From: Micromonospora sp. CB01531
GTDB lineage: Bacteria > Actinomycetota > Actinomycetes > Mycobacteriales > Micromonosporaceae
Direction of reading: 5' to 3'
Assembly: GCF_001905095.1 (NCBI RefSeq)
Contig: NZ_LWLS01000107.1
Coordinates: forward strand, 1 to 42,869
Length of the DNA: 42,869 nucleotides
Shown here: positions 16,915 through 25,017 of the stretch, in pieces
Numbering within the stretch: position 1 is the stretch's first letter
Layout: every line of letters begins with the position of its first letter
Translations under genes and position numbers: made by a program
Notes under the pieces: generated by a model
Told to the model about the DNA's origin: nothing
What the model saw: only the letters and a program-made list of their open reading frames with translations
Databases searched by the model: none

Positions 16915-17952
16915 ATGCGAGCAACGCTGATCTACGGCGCCGGTGACGTCCGGGTCGAGGAGGTACCGGACCCAGTCCTGAAGCAGCCGACCGACGCGCT
17001 GGTGCGGGTCACGACCGCCTGCATCTGCGGCACCGACCTGCATCCCTACCGCTGGATGTCCCCGGCGGACGGGCCGGCGCGTATCGGTCACGAGTTCATC
17101 GGGGTCGTCGAGCACATCGGTTCCGAGGTCACCACGGTCCGTAAGGGCGACCTGGTTGTGGCGCCGTTCGCCTACTCCGACGGGACCTGCGAGTACTGCC
17201 GGGAGGGTCTGCAGACCTCGTGCCCGCACGGCGGGTTCTGGGCCACTGGTGACGTCGACGGCGGCCAGGGCGAGGCGGTCCGCGTGCCTCTGGCCGACGG
17301 CACGCTCGTCAAGCTGCCCGTCGCCGCGGATTCCGCGCTCATTCCCTCGCTGCTGACGCTGTCGGACGTGTTCGGCACCGGCTACCATGCCGCGGTCAAG
17401 GGCGGCGTCAACGCGCGCACCGCCGTCACCGTGATCGGTGACGGCGCGGTCGGGCTGCTCGCGGTGCTGTCGGCCAAGCGCCTCGGCGCGGAGCAGATCA
17501 TTCTGATGGGCCGCCACAAGGCGCGCACGGACCTGGGTCGGGAGTTCGGCGCGACCGATGTCGTCGCCGAGCGCGGCGAGGAAGGCATCGCGAAGGTCCG
17601 CGACCTGACCGGCGGCCGGGGCACCCACGTGGTGCTCGAAGCGGTCGGGCACATGCACGCCTACGAGCAGGCCGTCGGCGTCGTGCGGCCCGGGGGCGTG
17701 ATCAGCCGGGTCGGCATCCCGCAGTACGAGCATGCTCCCGTCGGGTTCGCCAGCCTGTTCGGCGGCAACATCACTCTCACCGGTGGCCCCGCTCCGGCCC
17801 GCGCCTACATCAGCGAGCTGCTGCCCGATGTCCTCGACGGGAAGATCGAGCCGGGGAAGGTGTTCGACCGGACCGTCGACCTCGACGGGGTGCCGGACGG
17901 GTACCGCGCGATGGACGCTCGCGAGGCCCTCAAGGTCCTCGTCAAGCCCTGA
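16915..17952 (+). CDS. zinc-dependent alcohol dehydrogenase family protein
   Basis: A 345-residue MDR alcohol dehydrogenase. Catalytic zinc ligands are Cys38 (CICGTDLH) and His59-Glu60 (IGHEFIG). The structural-zinc lobe has three cysteines (92, 95, 103 in DGTCEYCREGLQTSC); the usual first one is Asp/Ser here, a feature of this subfamily. The NAD(P) fold is VTVIGDGAVGLLAVL (about 173-187). The ATG is preceded by GGAGGGAAGG at suitable spacing. The gene is followed by a perfect 15-bp hairpin. The divergent XRE regulator has been broken, so control may be lost. The substrate is unknown; threonine-, alcohol- or formaldehyde-type labels would be guesses. Confidence 0.93.
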   Translation: MRATLIYGAGDVRVEEVPDPVLKQPTDALVRVTTACICGTDLHPYRWMSPADGPARIGHEFIGVVEHIGSEVTTVRKGDLVVAPFAYSDGTCEYCREGLQTSCPHGGFWATGDVDGGQGEAVRVPLADGTLVKLPVAADSALIPSLLTLSDVFGTGYHAAVKGGVNARTAVTVIGDGAVGLLAVLSAKRLGAEQIILMGRHKARTDLGREFGATDVVAERGEEGIAKVRDLTGGRGTHVVLEAVGHMHAYEQAVGVVRPGGVISRVGIPQYEHAPVGFASLFGGNITLTGGPAPARAYISELLPDVLDGKIEPGKVFDRTVDLDGVPDGYRAMDAREALKVLVKP

Positions 17953-17963
17953 CCGCATCTGAG

Positions 17964-18007
17964 GGCAGCGGCGGCCGGTATGAGCACCATTGCCGGCCGC
18001 CGCTGCC
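17964..18007 (+). terminator. 15-bp hairpin after alcohol dehydrogenase
   Basis: GGCAGCGGCGGCCGG (17964-17978) pairs perfectly with CCGGCCGCCGCTGCC (17993-18007) around a 14-nt loop, starting 11 nt after the stop codon. Confidence 0.8.
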
Positions 18008-18182
18008 TGCAGGCCGAACGGAGCGAGCCAGTCTCCTGGTAAGCGGCTTGGCGGTCGACCGGTGTCCAGCGTGGCTGTGACCGCCTCGTGCTCGAACTGC
18101 CGGCGACGGATGGCCGCCGCTGGCGTCCATCGCCCGGTAGCACGCCTCGTCGACGACCTCGCCCAGGCGTCGATGTGACTCA

Positions 18183-18999
18183 CGGCCCCGGCGGGGCGTT
18201 TGAGTTGGTTGAGGCCGCATTCCACGGTGTGCCGCGATCGGTAGTGGGCGGGGTCGAAGGCGGGCGGCCGTCCGCCTTTGGATCTCTTGGCCTTACGGTG
18301 GGCGTCTTGGTCGGCCTTGCTCGGGATGCAGACCCGGATCTTTCGGCGGCGGGCATACCCGCGGTTGCCGCGGCTGGTGTACGCCTTGTCGTGAAGGACC
18401 AGGTCGGGACGTGTGCGGGGTCGGCCGCCGCCGACCGGTACACCTTGATCCGCTGCAGCACGGTGCTGAACTGTGGGCTGTCTCCGCGCTGCCCAGCGGT
18501 GATCACCACGGCGAGGGTCTTGCGGCCCTGCTCGCAGGCCAGGTGCGTTTGGTGGTGAACCGGCCCCGGAGCGGCCCAGCCCGTGATCGGCAGGCTGGGT
18601 GGCAAGGCCGCCCGGCGGTTCTTTCTGCAGGTGGCCGTCTCGGCGGGCGCCCGCCGCGTGCTGGTGGGCGCGGCTGATCGTGGAGTCGACGCTCACCGTC
18701 CAGTCGATCTTTCCGGCCGCGTCTGCCCTGGCCTGCAACCCTGCCAGGACCTTCGCCGAGGTGCCGTCACGCTGCCAGCGCCGGAACCAGCGACACAAGG
18801 TCTGCCAGGGCGCATACACCTCGGGCACATCCCGCCGCGGCGTCCCGGTCCGGACCCGCCACCGGATCCCGTCGATGGTCTGCCGTTTCGTCCAACGCGG
18901 CGGACGCCCCGGGCCCGGCTCCGCAGGCAGGACGGGCCGCAGCCCTGCCCACTGAGCGTCGGTGAGATCGTGGCGCCTCGCTGCCGCTACCCTGGGCAC
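18183..18999 (-). pseudogene. IS5-family transposase, frameshifted and 3'-truncated
   Basis: The start MPRVAAARRHDLTDAQWAGL and the following RWRVRTGTPRRDVPEVY-type stretch are typical of actinobacterial IS5 transposases. The DDE residues are seen in VSVDSTISRAHQHAAG, in VLHDKAYTSRGNRGY and in RHTVECGLNQLKR. The middle third (THLACEQGRKTLAVVI, GDSPQFSTVLQRI) lies in another frame, so two indels are present. After LKR the expected RYDKLA...Y end is missing. It is not functional. Confidence 0.85.
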
Positions 19000-19192
19000 G
19001 AGGTCTCCGGTCGGTCTTCGGTTTGCTTGGTCGCTAACCGATCTACCGGGGACCTCCTCTCTTATCGATCACCGCCACGCCGGCTCTTCTCACCACCCAG
19101 CAGGCCCCTACGAAACACGGGCTGGATCCTGGGTGTGACAGCCTCCGCCGAGCCGGACAGGTAGGGGGCATGTATCACCTTGGAGTACCCGA

Positions 19193-19756
19193 ATGAGAGG
19201 ACCCGGCGGGGCTCGCGAGGAGCGCTTCCGTTCCCTGCACCGCGACACGTACGCCGACCTGCTGCGCTTCGTCGAGCGGCGGGTGCCGCCCGGCGAGGCG
19301 GAGGACGTCGTGTCGACCGTCTATCTGACGGCCTGGCGGCGCTTCGACGACCTGCCGGACGACGCCCGGCCGTGGCTGTTCGCGGTGGCCCGCAACACCA
19401 TGGCCAACCAGACCCGAAGCTGGTTACGGCGCCGGGCGCTGGACGTTCGGCTGGAGTCGCTCGGCGCGTCCGAGCGGGGCGACGACGCCGCGGGCGCTGC
19501 GGTGCGGATCGACCTGGAGCGCGCCTGGCGCGCGCTGAGCGCGGCCGACCGCGAGGTGCTGGCCCTGGTCGCGTTTGACGGCCTGACGGCCGAGCAGGCC
19601 GCCACCGTCCTGGGCTGCCGGCGGTCGACCTTCGCCATGCGGCTCGGCCGGGCGCGCCGGCGGCTGCGCTCCGCCCTGGAGCCCCCCGAATCGGGCACCC
19701 GCCCCCTTTCTCGCCCGTACTCGCTTAAGGAGCAGCAGTCATGGACGCAAGCATGA
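19193..19756 (+). CDS. ECF-family RNA polymerase sigma factor
   Basis: A 187-residue sigma-70 family ECF factor. Region 2 spans about residues 10-80: REERFRSLHRDTYADLLRF, then VYLTAWRRFDDLPDDARPWL and VARNTMANQ. Region 4 spans about 110-165, with LSAADREVLALVAFDGLT, AEQAATVLGCRRSTF and AMRLGRARRRL. The ATG is preceded by GGAG at 8 nt. Its last 16 nt overlap the start of the next gene, so the two are translationally coupled, the usual arrangement of an ECF sigma and its membrane-bound partner. Confidence 0.93.
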   Translation: MRGPGGAREERFRSLHRDTYADLLRFVERRVPPGEAEDVVSTVYLTAWRRFDDLPDDARPWLFAVARNTMANQTRSWLRRRALDVRLESLGASERGDDAAGAAVRIDLERAWRALSAADREVLALVAFDGLTAEQAATVLGCRRSTFAMRLGRARRRLRSALEPPESGTRPLSRPYSLKEQQSWTQA

Positions 19757-20523
19757 AGGACCTGGACATGAAGAACCTCGAATCGCTGGCCGTGCTGGAC
19801 CCGGCGCGGGGGCGGGAGCCCACCGACATGGAGTGGACGCGCTCGCGGGCGTTCGTGGACCGGGTGATCGCCGGCGAGGTCACCCGGCGGGCGGCCCACC
19901 GGCCCGTGCGCCGCTGGCTGGCCGTTGGTGCCGCCGCGGTGGCGGCGGGCGCTGTCGGGGCCGTGGCCGTGCCGGCACTGCTGCCCGGCACGGCCGAGCG
20001 GGCGGTCGCGTCCTGGACGGCGGTGCCCAGCTCGCGCACCGGCGAGCAGGTGCTGCCGCAGGCGCGGGCGTGCGCCGCGAGCGACGTCGGGGCCCGCTCG
20101 TCGTCGCCACACCCGGACGACGTGCTCCTCGCCGAGCAGCGCGGGGTCGCGACGCTGCTCATCGTGCGCAAGGCCGGCACGGTCGTCGAGTGCCTGAGTG
20201 TGGGCGATGACCAGTTCGCCGCGATGGGCCTGCTCGACGACGGCCCGCTGCCGGCACAGCCGGCCGGCACGGTGACTCTGGAGACGATGAGCTCCCTGGG
20301 TAGCGGCGAGGGCATGATGTCGAACATCGTCGGCCTGGTGGGCCCGGGCGTCACCGGCGTCGAGATCCGCCTCGACAACGGCCGGGTCATGCAGGCCAGC
20401 GTGGAGGCCGGCTGGTGGGCGGCTTGGTGGCCGGGGCCCGAGGGCGGCGAGGTCGACCGCCTCACCGTGATCGTGCACACGGCGGACGGCATGACCAGCC
20501 ACCGCCCCTCGGAGCTGCCGTAG
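19741..20523 (+). CDS. single-pass membrane protein, probable ECF sigma partner
   Basis: A 260-residue protein. About 55 residues are cytoplasmic, then there is one transmembrane segment (WLAVGAAAVAAGAVGAVAV, about 60-80) and an extracytoplasmic domain with two cysteines (ARACAAS and VVECLSV) and GWWAAWWPGPEGGE near the end. It lacks the HxxxCxxC zinc motif of ZAS-type anti-sigma factors. It matches the CU044_5270-like proteins that commonly follow ECF genes in actinomycetes. A regulatory role is inferred from position. AAGGAG lies 7 nt before its ATG, inside the sigma gene. Confidence 0.85.
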   Translation: MDASMKDLDMKNLESLAVLDPARGREPTDMEWTRSRAFVDRVIAGEVTRRAAHRPVRRWLAVGAAAVAAGAVGAVAVPALLPGTAERAVASWTAVPSSRTGEQVLPQARACAASDVGARSSSPHPDDVLLAEQRGVATLLIVRKAGTVVECLSVGDDQFAAMGLLDDGPLPAQPAGTVTLETMSSLGSGEGMMSNIVGLVGPGVTGVEIRLDNGRVMQASVEAGWWAAWWPGPEGGEVDRLTVIVHTADGMTSHRPSELP

Positions 20524-20538
20524 GACGGAATCCGTCGG

Positions 20539-20569
20539 GGCGGCCGGTGTCCTCGGGGCACCGGCCGCC
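20539..20569 (+). terminator. hairpin after the sigma/partner operon
   Basis: GGCGGCCGGTG (20539-20549) pairs with CACCGGCCGCC (20559-20569). It is preceded by the small palindrome GACGGAATCCGTC (20524-20536) directly after the stop codon. Confidence 0.75.
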
Positions 20570-20570
20570 G

Positions 20571-20655
20571 CGGCGTCGGCACCGTACCGATCGAGCGGGG
20601 TTCCGGCAAGACCGGCTCGAAGCACCACGTCGTCACTGACGGCGCGGGCATGGTA
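20571..20655 (+). pseudogene. short IS5-type transposase fragment
   Basis: The plus strand encodes ERGSGKTGSKHHVVTDGAG. This is the conserved block after the first catalytic Asp in IS5-group transposases (RGxxGSKHHxxxDxxGxPL). It has no start or end. The remaining intergenic stretch up to 20840 shows no gene. Confidence 0.6.
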
Positions 20656-20840
20656 CTCGCTGCATGGCGCGCTTACAGCTGCAGTTAAGCGACACACTCA
20701 CCTCCAGGTCAGCTGGGCGTACGAAAGACCGAGGCGAGTTGCCGATCACGCGGACGATGGCTGCCACGTTGTCGCTTGACCGTCGCGGTGGCGTCCGACT
20801 GCAGCCGGTGGGCATCGTCGGTGTTGGCGGCGGTTAGACG

Positions 20841-22202
20841 CTATCCGTGCAGGCGTAGGGCCATTTGCTCCACCTGCCGAACGATGTCGTCCTCGGTCTG
20901 TGTCACCAGGCGGCCTGCCGAAACGATCGGTTCTCCGCCAACGAGCAACAGCTCCAACGTCGCCGGAGGGCCGAGGACGAGGGCCGCCACCGGGTCACGC
21001 ATGCCGGCATGGCCGAGGTCGCCAAGCCACCACAATGCAATGTCGGCTAGCTTTCCCGGCTCAAGGGATCCGAGGTCGCCATGGCGGCCCAAGCACGAGG
21101 CGCCGCCAAGGGTCGCGAGCCTCAACGCAGTTGCTGGACGGAGGGCTGAAGGCCCATCGCGGAGGCGGGACAAGTAGAGTGCCTGTTTCATCTCGGCTGC
21201 TAATTGTCCTGCTTCCTGTGATGCGGCGCCGTCAACGCCAAGACCGACGGTTACTCCGGCTGCAAGCAGGTCGGAGACAGGGGCTATTCCGTCGCCAAGT
21301 CGGGCATTCGAACTGGGGCAGTGGGCTACCGAGGTTCGGGTTCGCGAGAGGCGGCCTATCTCGCTTTTGCCAAGTTGTACACAGTGCGCAAGCCAGGTGT
21401 CGTTTCCCAGCCAACCAAGTTCGTCGAGATATTCTACGGAGCTTCGCCCAAAACGAGCGACGACCAAGGCTTCGTCCTCGCGCTCCTCAGCTATGTGGGT
21501 ATGCAGTCGAACACCCTTCGCGCGCGCCAGCTCTGCTGTCTCAGTCATCAGTTGCTGTGACGCAGCGAGTGGTCCGAGTGGTCCTACTCCGATTTGTATC
21601 TTGGAATTCGGGGAGGGATCATGAAAGCGGTCGATCGCACCTTCTATTGCGATTAGCACAGTGTCGAGATCCTCGGTCAGTTCATCCGGAGGTAGCCCTC
21701 CCCGGCTACGACCTATGTCCATGCACCCACGCACGGCATGGAGGCGCACACCGATATGTCGGGCGGCTTCTATAGTTGAATGCAGCATGTTTTCGCTGCG
21801 GGATGGAAAGATGTAGTGATGGTCGGCCGTCGTCGTGCAGCCGGAGAGGGCGAGCATCGCCAATGCGGCTCGTGCGGCCGCAAAGACCATGTCGGAATCC
21901 AGCCTCGTCCACAACGGCCACAGTTCGTTCACCCACTCCAGCAATCCTGAGTTCTGACCGTGACCACGTGTCAGCCATTGGTAGAGATGGTGATGGGTAT
22001 TGATTAAACCGGGTGTTGCGAGACAGCCTGACGCATTGATCAGCCGACCGTTGAGATCTTGAGGAGCTCCCGACCCGACTGCGCGAATCCGATCGTTTTC
22101 GAGGACGATATAGCCACTGTCGATGACCGAGTCACTGGCGTCGACCGTGGCGATGGCACAACCGTAAATGATGGTCCTCGAGGTCATCACCAGTTGTCCC
22201 AT
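20841..22202 (-). CDS. amidohydrolase, 8-oxoguanine deaminase / AtzB type
   Basis: A 453-residue member of the amidohydrolase superfamily (subtype III metal site). Metal and substrate motifs are INTHHHLYQWLTRG (HxH and the deaminase-type YQxLTR), HTHIAEE, WLAHCVQL and LGVDGAA. The set THHHxYQ...HTHxAE...AHC...GVDG is that of 8-oxoguanine deaminases and hydroxydechloroatrazine ethylaminohydrolase. The usual GVDGSASND reads GVDGAASQE here, so the exact substrate may differ. The start overlaps the end of the MetRS-like gene by 16 nt, so it is the last gene of the coupled cluster. It probably hydrolyses a C-N bond of a pathway intermediate, but a purine role cannot be excluded. Confidence 0.85.
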   Translation of the reverse strand: MGQLVMTSRTIIYGCAIATVDASDSVIDSGYIVLENDRIRAVGSGAPQDLNGRLINASGCLATPGLINTHHHLYQWLTRGHGQNSGLLEWVNELWPLWTRLDSDMVFAAARAALAMLALSGCTTTADHHYIFPSRSENMLHSTIEAARHIGVRLHAVRGCMDIGRSRGGLPPDELTEDLDTVLIAIEGAIDRFHDPSPNSKIQIGVGPLGPLAASQQLMTETAELARAKGVRLHTHIAEEREDEALVVARFGRSSVEYLDELGWLGNDTWLAHCVQLGKSEIGRLSRTRTSVAHCPSSNARLGDGIAPVSDLLAAGVTVGLGVDGAASQEAGQLAAEMKQALYLSRLRDGPSALRPATALRLATLGGASCLGRHGDLGSLEPGKLADIALWWLGDLGHAGMRDPVAALVLGPPATLELLLVGGEPIVSAGRLVTQTEDDIVRQVEQMALRLHG

Positions 22203-23920
22203 GATTGGACTGCTATGGCCCGCGGTTGTCGCCAGAAAGCCTGAAGCTGCTCGATTTTCAGGGGCACATGAGGCTCGAGGAGCTGGAAGCCATCATCCAA
22301 GGCAGCCAGGTTGGCGCCTGCTCGGCCCAGCGCTGCGGCCAAACCTTCAGCAGTGTCGGGCAGAATAGCGTGCGCGAGCCGGCAGAAAGCGCCTAGGGCG
22401 CCCAACTCGTATGCTCTGGCAGTGGTCAGAGTATCCGTTGCGCCTGGTGCGTCGACGAGATAGCTCTGAGATTTGCCGAAGGAAGACGCTAGCCGCACCA
22501 ACTCAATTAGTGCACGCATAGTTAGCTCAGGTGCGAAAGACCCCGCTTCGAGTCCCGACGCGCCGTAGGCGACAATCTGGTTGACTTGGACTGCGAATCT
22601 TTCGTGGTCGGGCGTCGCCTGTGTCTCGGGCGGAACAACGCCTCCGCAGTCTCGTGTCACCGCCAATTGCAGATGGTCGAGCCAGCCCTGCCACTCCATG
22701 CCGAGAATTTGATCACGAAATCGTTCGAATTCCCCTATCGTGAAATTTGTCCGCTCTGTAGCCGGCCGTCGATAAGCGAGAAAGGCGCGCACGGCTGTAC
22801 GGTCTTGCCGGCCCAGGAATTCTCCTCCCCAAATGGCATGACGCCTGGTCGTGGAGAATTTTCTCCCGTCCAGTCGGAGGAACTCGTTGGCTACAAGGCG
22901 GCTGGGTGGACGCAGGCCGAGCGCCAGCCAAATGGCCGGAAAAACCACCGACAGAAAGTAGCTGTTGTCGAACCCGAAGCAGGCGATGATCTCGCTATAA
23001 CTATTCCAACGCATGCACAGGTCGTTCAGAGTCCGGGGCGCGCCATGCTCCCCCTTCTCGCTTTGCGCCATCGCCGCAGAAACCATGAAGTATATTGCGC
23101 AATCGAGCCCCATTGTGATGCGCTGATCCGCCCATCCAGGGATGTCAGGCGAGACGCCAGCCGTATCCGGATGTGTGATTGGTAGTTCCGGTAGACCCTC
23201 AGCTGCCATACGAATGCAGAGCGCCCGCATATGTGCAGGCATCTGTACATCCTGCCAATACTCAAGGAGCTGGCCGCCGAGAAGCGAGGTGGGCAATGTT
23301 AGTCGCCGTCCCGTCCTTAGTGTTGCAGGTGCACCGCACAGCGCACATCGCGGATGCCGGACCAACACGCAGTCAATTGGCCGTCCGCACTCCTCGCACA
23401 CGTTGCCGGCCGCGCTGGAACCACAATACGGGCACCTGCCGACAATGAATGCCTCGTACAGGTAGCGCTCATCCGTCTCGCAATATGGCAACTCCTGTTC
23501 GGTCATCGCTATCACACCGCGATCTACCAGCAGGCGAAGCGCTTGGCGCATCATCTTCTGCACCAGAAGGGAGCGGGAGGGGCGCAGGAAAAAATCCGGT
23601 GCCATGCCAGCCAGACGGAGGGTTTCCTCGATTTTGTCCGCCGATTCGGCCGCAACGCTCTGTGTGGACCTGCGGTCGCGGACCGCCTGTAGGTCGATAT
23701 AGCTCTGGAAATCGTCCGAACCGGTGACAAAATCAACGTGGGTGCCCGCTGTCTGCAATCGTCGTCGCAGGACGTCTGCTGACAGGAATGGCCCTCCGAG
23801 GTGGCCGAGATGCAGATCGCCATTCGGCGTCGGGTGCGGTATTGCGATCAATACTCGCTTGCTCACTGTCAACCACCCCTGTTGGTGTTCGCCTGGGCGC
23901 CTCGCCGCAAGCGGTGTCAT
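22187..23920 (-). CDS. stand-alone methionyl-tRNA-synthetase-like protein
   Basis: A 577-residue class I aminoacyl-tRNA synthetase paralogue. The ATP motif is intact: IPHPTPNGDLHLGHLGGP (28-44, HIGH as HLGH). A MetRS-type connective peptide follows with two zinc knuckles (CPYCG/CEECG at 163-178, then C184, C192 and C195). The MetRS landmark CFGFDNSYFLSVVFPA (314-329) is recognisable, but the normal FH pair is changed. The KMSKS loop is degenerate: GRKFSTTRR (353-360). The C-terminal ~180 residues are helical. No cupin domain is attached, unlike the MetRS-cupin hydrazine synthetases. It is probably an amino-acid-activating enzyme recruited for ligation, not the housekeeping MetRS. The ATG at 23920 overlaps the upstream stop (ATGA); a GTG at 23866 is an alternative start. 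Confidence 0.85.
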   Translation of the reverse strand: MTPLAARRPGEHQQGWLTVSKRVLIAIPHPTPNGDLHLGHLGGPFLSADVLRRRLQTAGTHVDFVTGSDDFQSYIDLQAVRDRRSTQSVAAESADKIEETLRLAGMAPDFFLRPSRSLLVQKMMRQALRLLVDRGVIAMTEQELPYCETDERYLYEAFIVGRCPYCGSSAAGNVCEECGRPIDCVLVRHPRCALCGAPATLRTGRRLTLPTSLLGGQLLEYWQDVQMPAHMRALCIRMAAEGLPELPITHPDTAGVSPDIPGWADQRITMGLDCAIYFMVSAAMAQSEKGEHGAPRTLNDLCMRWNSYSEIIACFGFDNSYFLSVVFPAIWLALGLRPPSRLVANEFLRLDGRKFSTTRRHAIWGGEFLGRQDRTAVRAFLAYRRPATERTNFTIGEFERFRDQILGMEWQGWLDHLQLAVTRDCGGVVPPETQATPDHERFAVQVNQIVAYGASGLEAGSFAPELTMRALIELVRLASSFGKSQSYLVDAPGATDTLTTARAYELGALGAFCRLAHAILPDTAEGLAAALGRAGANLAALDDGFQLLEPHVPLKIEQLQAFWRQPRAIAVQSWDNW

Positions 23921-24876
23921 GCCGTGCGGATCATTGGCTCGAGCGCGGCGGTGGCGATATCTCCAAGAATTTCCGGCATCGATCGCTCGCAGGCCACCAC
24001 ATCAGGCCGCCACAAGGCCTGCGGCTTTTCCGCCTCACTGGGGGTCATTGGCACATAAAGAGTCTGAGCAGCAAGATCCTGCCTGATGGCATGCAGTCTT
24101 CGGAATAACTGCAGCACCACCAAATCGTACGGAACCTGGGCACGCAGGGTCATGAAATAGGCGTCGTACAAGACGCGCAGAGTGCTGAGTTGCCCGACCA
24201 TTCCGTGCCCTGCCGTGCTCTGCAGCAGCGACGGTGCCGAAGGCACGAGTTTTGCCGCGATGCCCTCATGAATGTGCCTGTTGAGCCTGCATTCCCGCAG
24301 CAGCGCTACAGCAGCATCTCCGCCGTGTACGGATTCACGGCCACGCAGCAGCGCTCGGACGTTGCCGTAGTCGCGTGCCCAGGCTCCGCTGAATGCCGGA
24401 TGCTGGCGCGCCATGCTGGGCCTGATGACTTTGTGATAGACCTCCCGCGGGCACGAGCCGGCGTAGAGCAACATTGCCGAGTAGCCCCGAACAAGGCAAC
24501 GCTCTCGATGTAGATCTTGCTCGCGGCCGTCGGCATCAACTGCTCTTTTGGACAAGGCACGTGCGAGCAGCTGCCAGAGTATGAACGTGGTCTGATGCCC
24601 AACTATCCACCGGAACCAAAATACTTGCTCCAATGAATCAATGGATTCCTGTGCCCCGATGTTGCCAGGCGCATGGCCGGTCAGCAGCCGCTGGCGGCTG
24701 GACTCCAGCGCGGCACCGTGCATTGCGGCACCGCCGGTGACGTCGTCGGCGTCCTGCAGGGCGTCCATGGGCAAGGTAAGCGGTTCCAGCCCGTAGAGAT
24801 GTCCTCCGAAGTCCCACCATTCAGAATCCGGAAGCCGACCGACGACGTATCCGTCATACGGATTCGACCGGTTCAT
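23917..24876 (-). CDS. probable heme-dependent L-tyrosine hydroxylase (LmbB2/Orf13/TyrH-like)
   Basis: A 319-residue helical protein. Stretches I associate with the histidine-ligated heme tyrosine hydroxylases of lincomycin and anthramycin pathways are HLYGLEPLTLP (26-36), SLEQVFWFRWIVGHQTTF (81-98), GYSAMLLYAGSC (131-142), RPSMARQHPAFSGAW (152-166) and HIHEGIAAKLVP (201-212). His94 and His203 are candidates for the distal residue and the heme ligand. Those enzymes convert L-tyrosine to L-DOPA. The assignment is from remembered motifs, not a search; a different member of the heme aromatic oxygenase group is possible. It has no ribosome binding site of its own. Its ATG overlaps the stop of a 41-residue ORF, and its stop overlaps the MetRS-like start. 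Confidence 0.7.
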   Translation of the reverse strand: MNRSNPYDGYVVGRLPDSEWWDFGGHLYGLEPLTLPMDALQDADDVTGGAAMHGAALESSRQRLLTGHAPGNIGAQESIDSLEQVFWFRWIVGHQTTFILWQLLARALSKRAVDADGREQDLHRERCLVRGYSAMLLYAGSCPREVYHKVIRPSMARQHPAFSGAWARDYGNVRALLRGRESVHGGDAAVALLRECRLNRHIHEGIAAKLVPSAPSLLQSTAGHGMVGQLSTLRVLYDAYFMTLRAQVPYDLVVLQLFRRLHAIRQDLAAQTLYVPMTPSEAEKPQALWRPDVVACERSMPEILGDIATAALEPMIRTA

Positions 24877-24998
24877 CGGTCGCCCGATGAACTCGCGTCA
24901 CCCGCGCGCTTCCTCGTCATCCCTGTTTGGTCACGGAAGCCGTTGGCCCGGCCAGCTTCAGCAACCGGCGGTCCATCGGTCACCAGTGTGGTGTCCAC
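24873..24998 (-). CDS. 41-residue small ORF coupled to the TyrH-like gene
   Basis: A GTG at 24998 opens a 41-codon frame beginning MDTTLVTDGPPVAEAG, with an Arg/Lys-rich middle (GMTRKRAG) and ending SSSGDR. Its TGA overlaps the ATG of the TyrH-like gene (ATGA). An excellent ribosome binding site, AGGAGGGAGGG, precedes it, while the TyrH-like gene has none, so ribosomes probably enter here. There is no signal peptide, Cys, Tyr or Trp. It may be only a coupling leader, or a carrier/precursor peptide for the MetRS-like enzyme. Too short for homology by eye. Confidence 0.5.
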   Translation of the reverse strand: MDTTLVTDGPPVAEAGRANGFRDQTGMTRKRAGDASSSGDR

Positions 24999-25006
24999 GA
25001 CTGCGA

Positions 25007-25017
25007 CCCTCCCTCCT
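25007..25017 (-). promoter_or_regulatory. strong ribosome binding site for the small ORF / TyrH cluster
   Basis: AGGAGGGAGGG on the minus strand, 8 nt before the GTG at 24998. It is the only strong Shine-Dalgarno sequence upstream of the TyrH-like start and so decides where translation of the cluster begins. Confidence 0.6.

Noticed and set aside
16897..18999. 700-residue minus-strand frame as one protein
   Set aside because: Only its first ~270 residues are an IS5 transposase. The rest runs antisense to the alcohol dehydrogenase and is an accidental extension.
20841..22202. Naming the amidohydrolase a purine 8-oxoguanine deaminase outright
   Set aside because: The motif after the metal Asp differs from the usual one, and the coupled neighbours suggest a pathway role, so only the superfamily type is claimed.
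22187..23920. Calling the MetRS-like protein a hydrazine synthetase
   Set aside because: The described enzymes are MetRS-cupin fusions, usually near a lysine N-hydroxylase. Neither a cupin domain nor such a gene is visible in the cluster.
22187..23920. Calling it the housekeeping methionyl-tRNA synthetase
   Set aside because: Degenerate KMSKS, altered MetRS core motif and a metabolic-cluster context argue against it, although other metG copies lie outside the window and cannot be checked.
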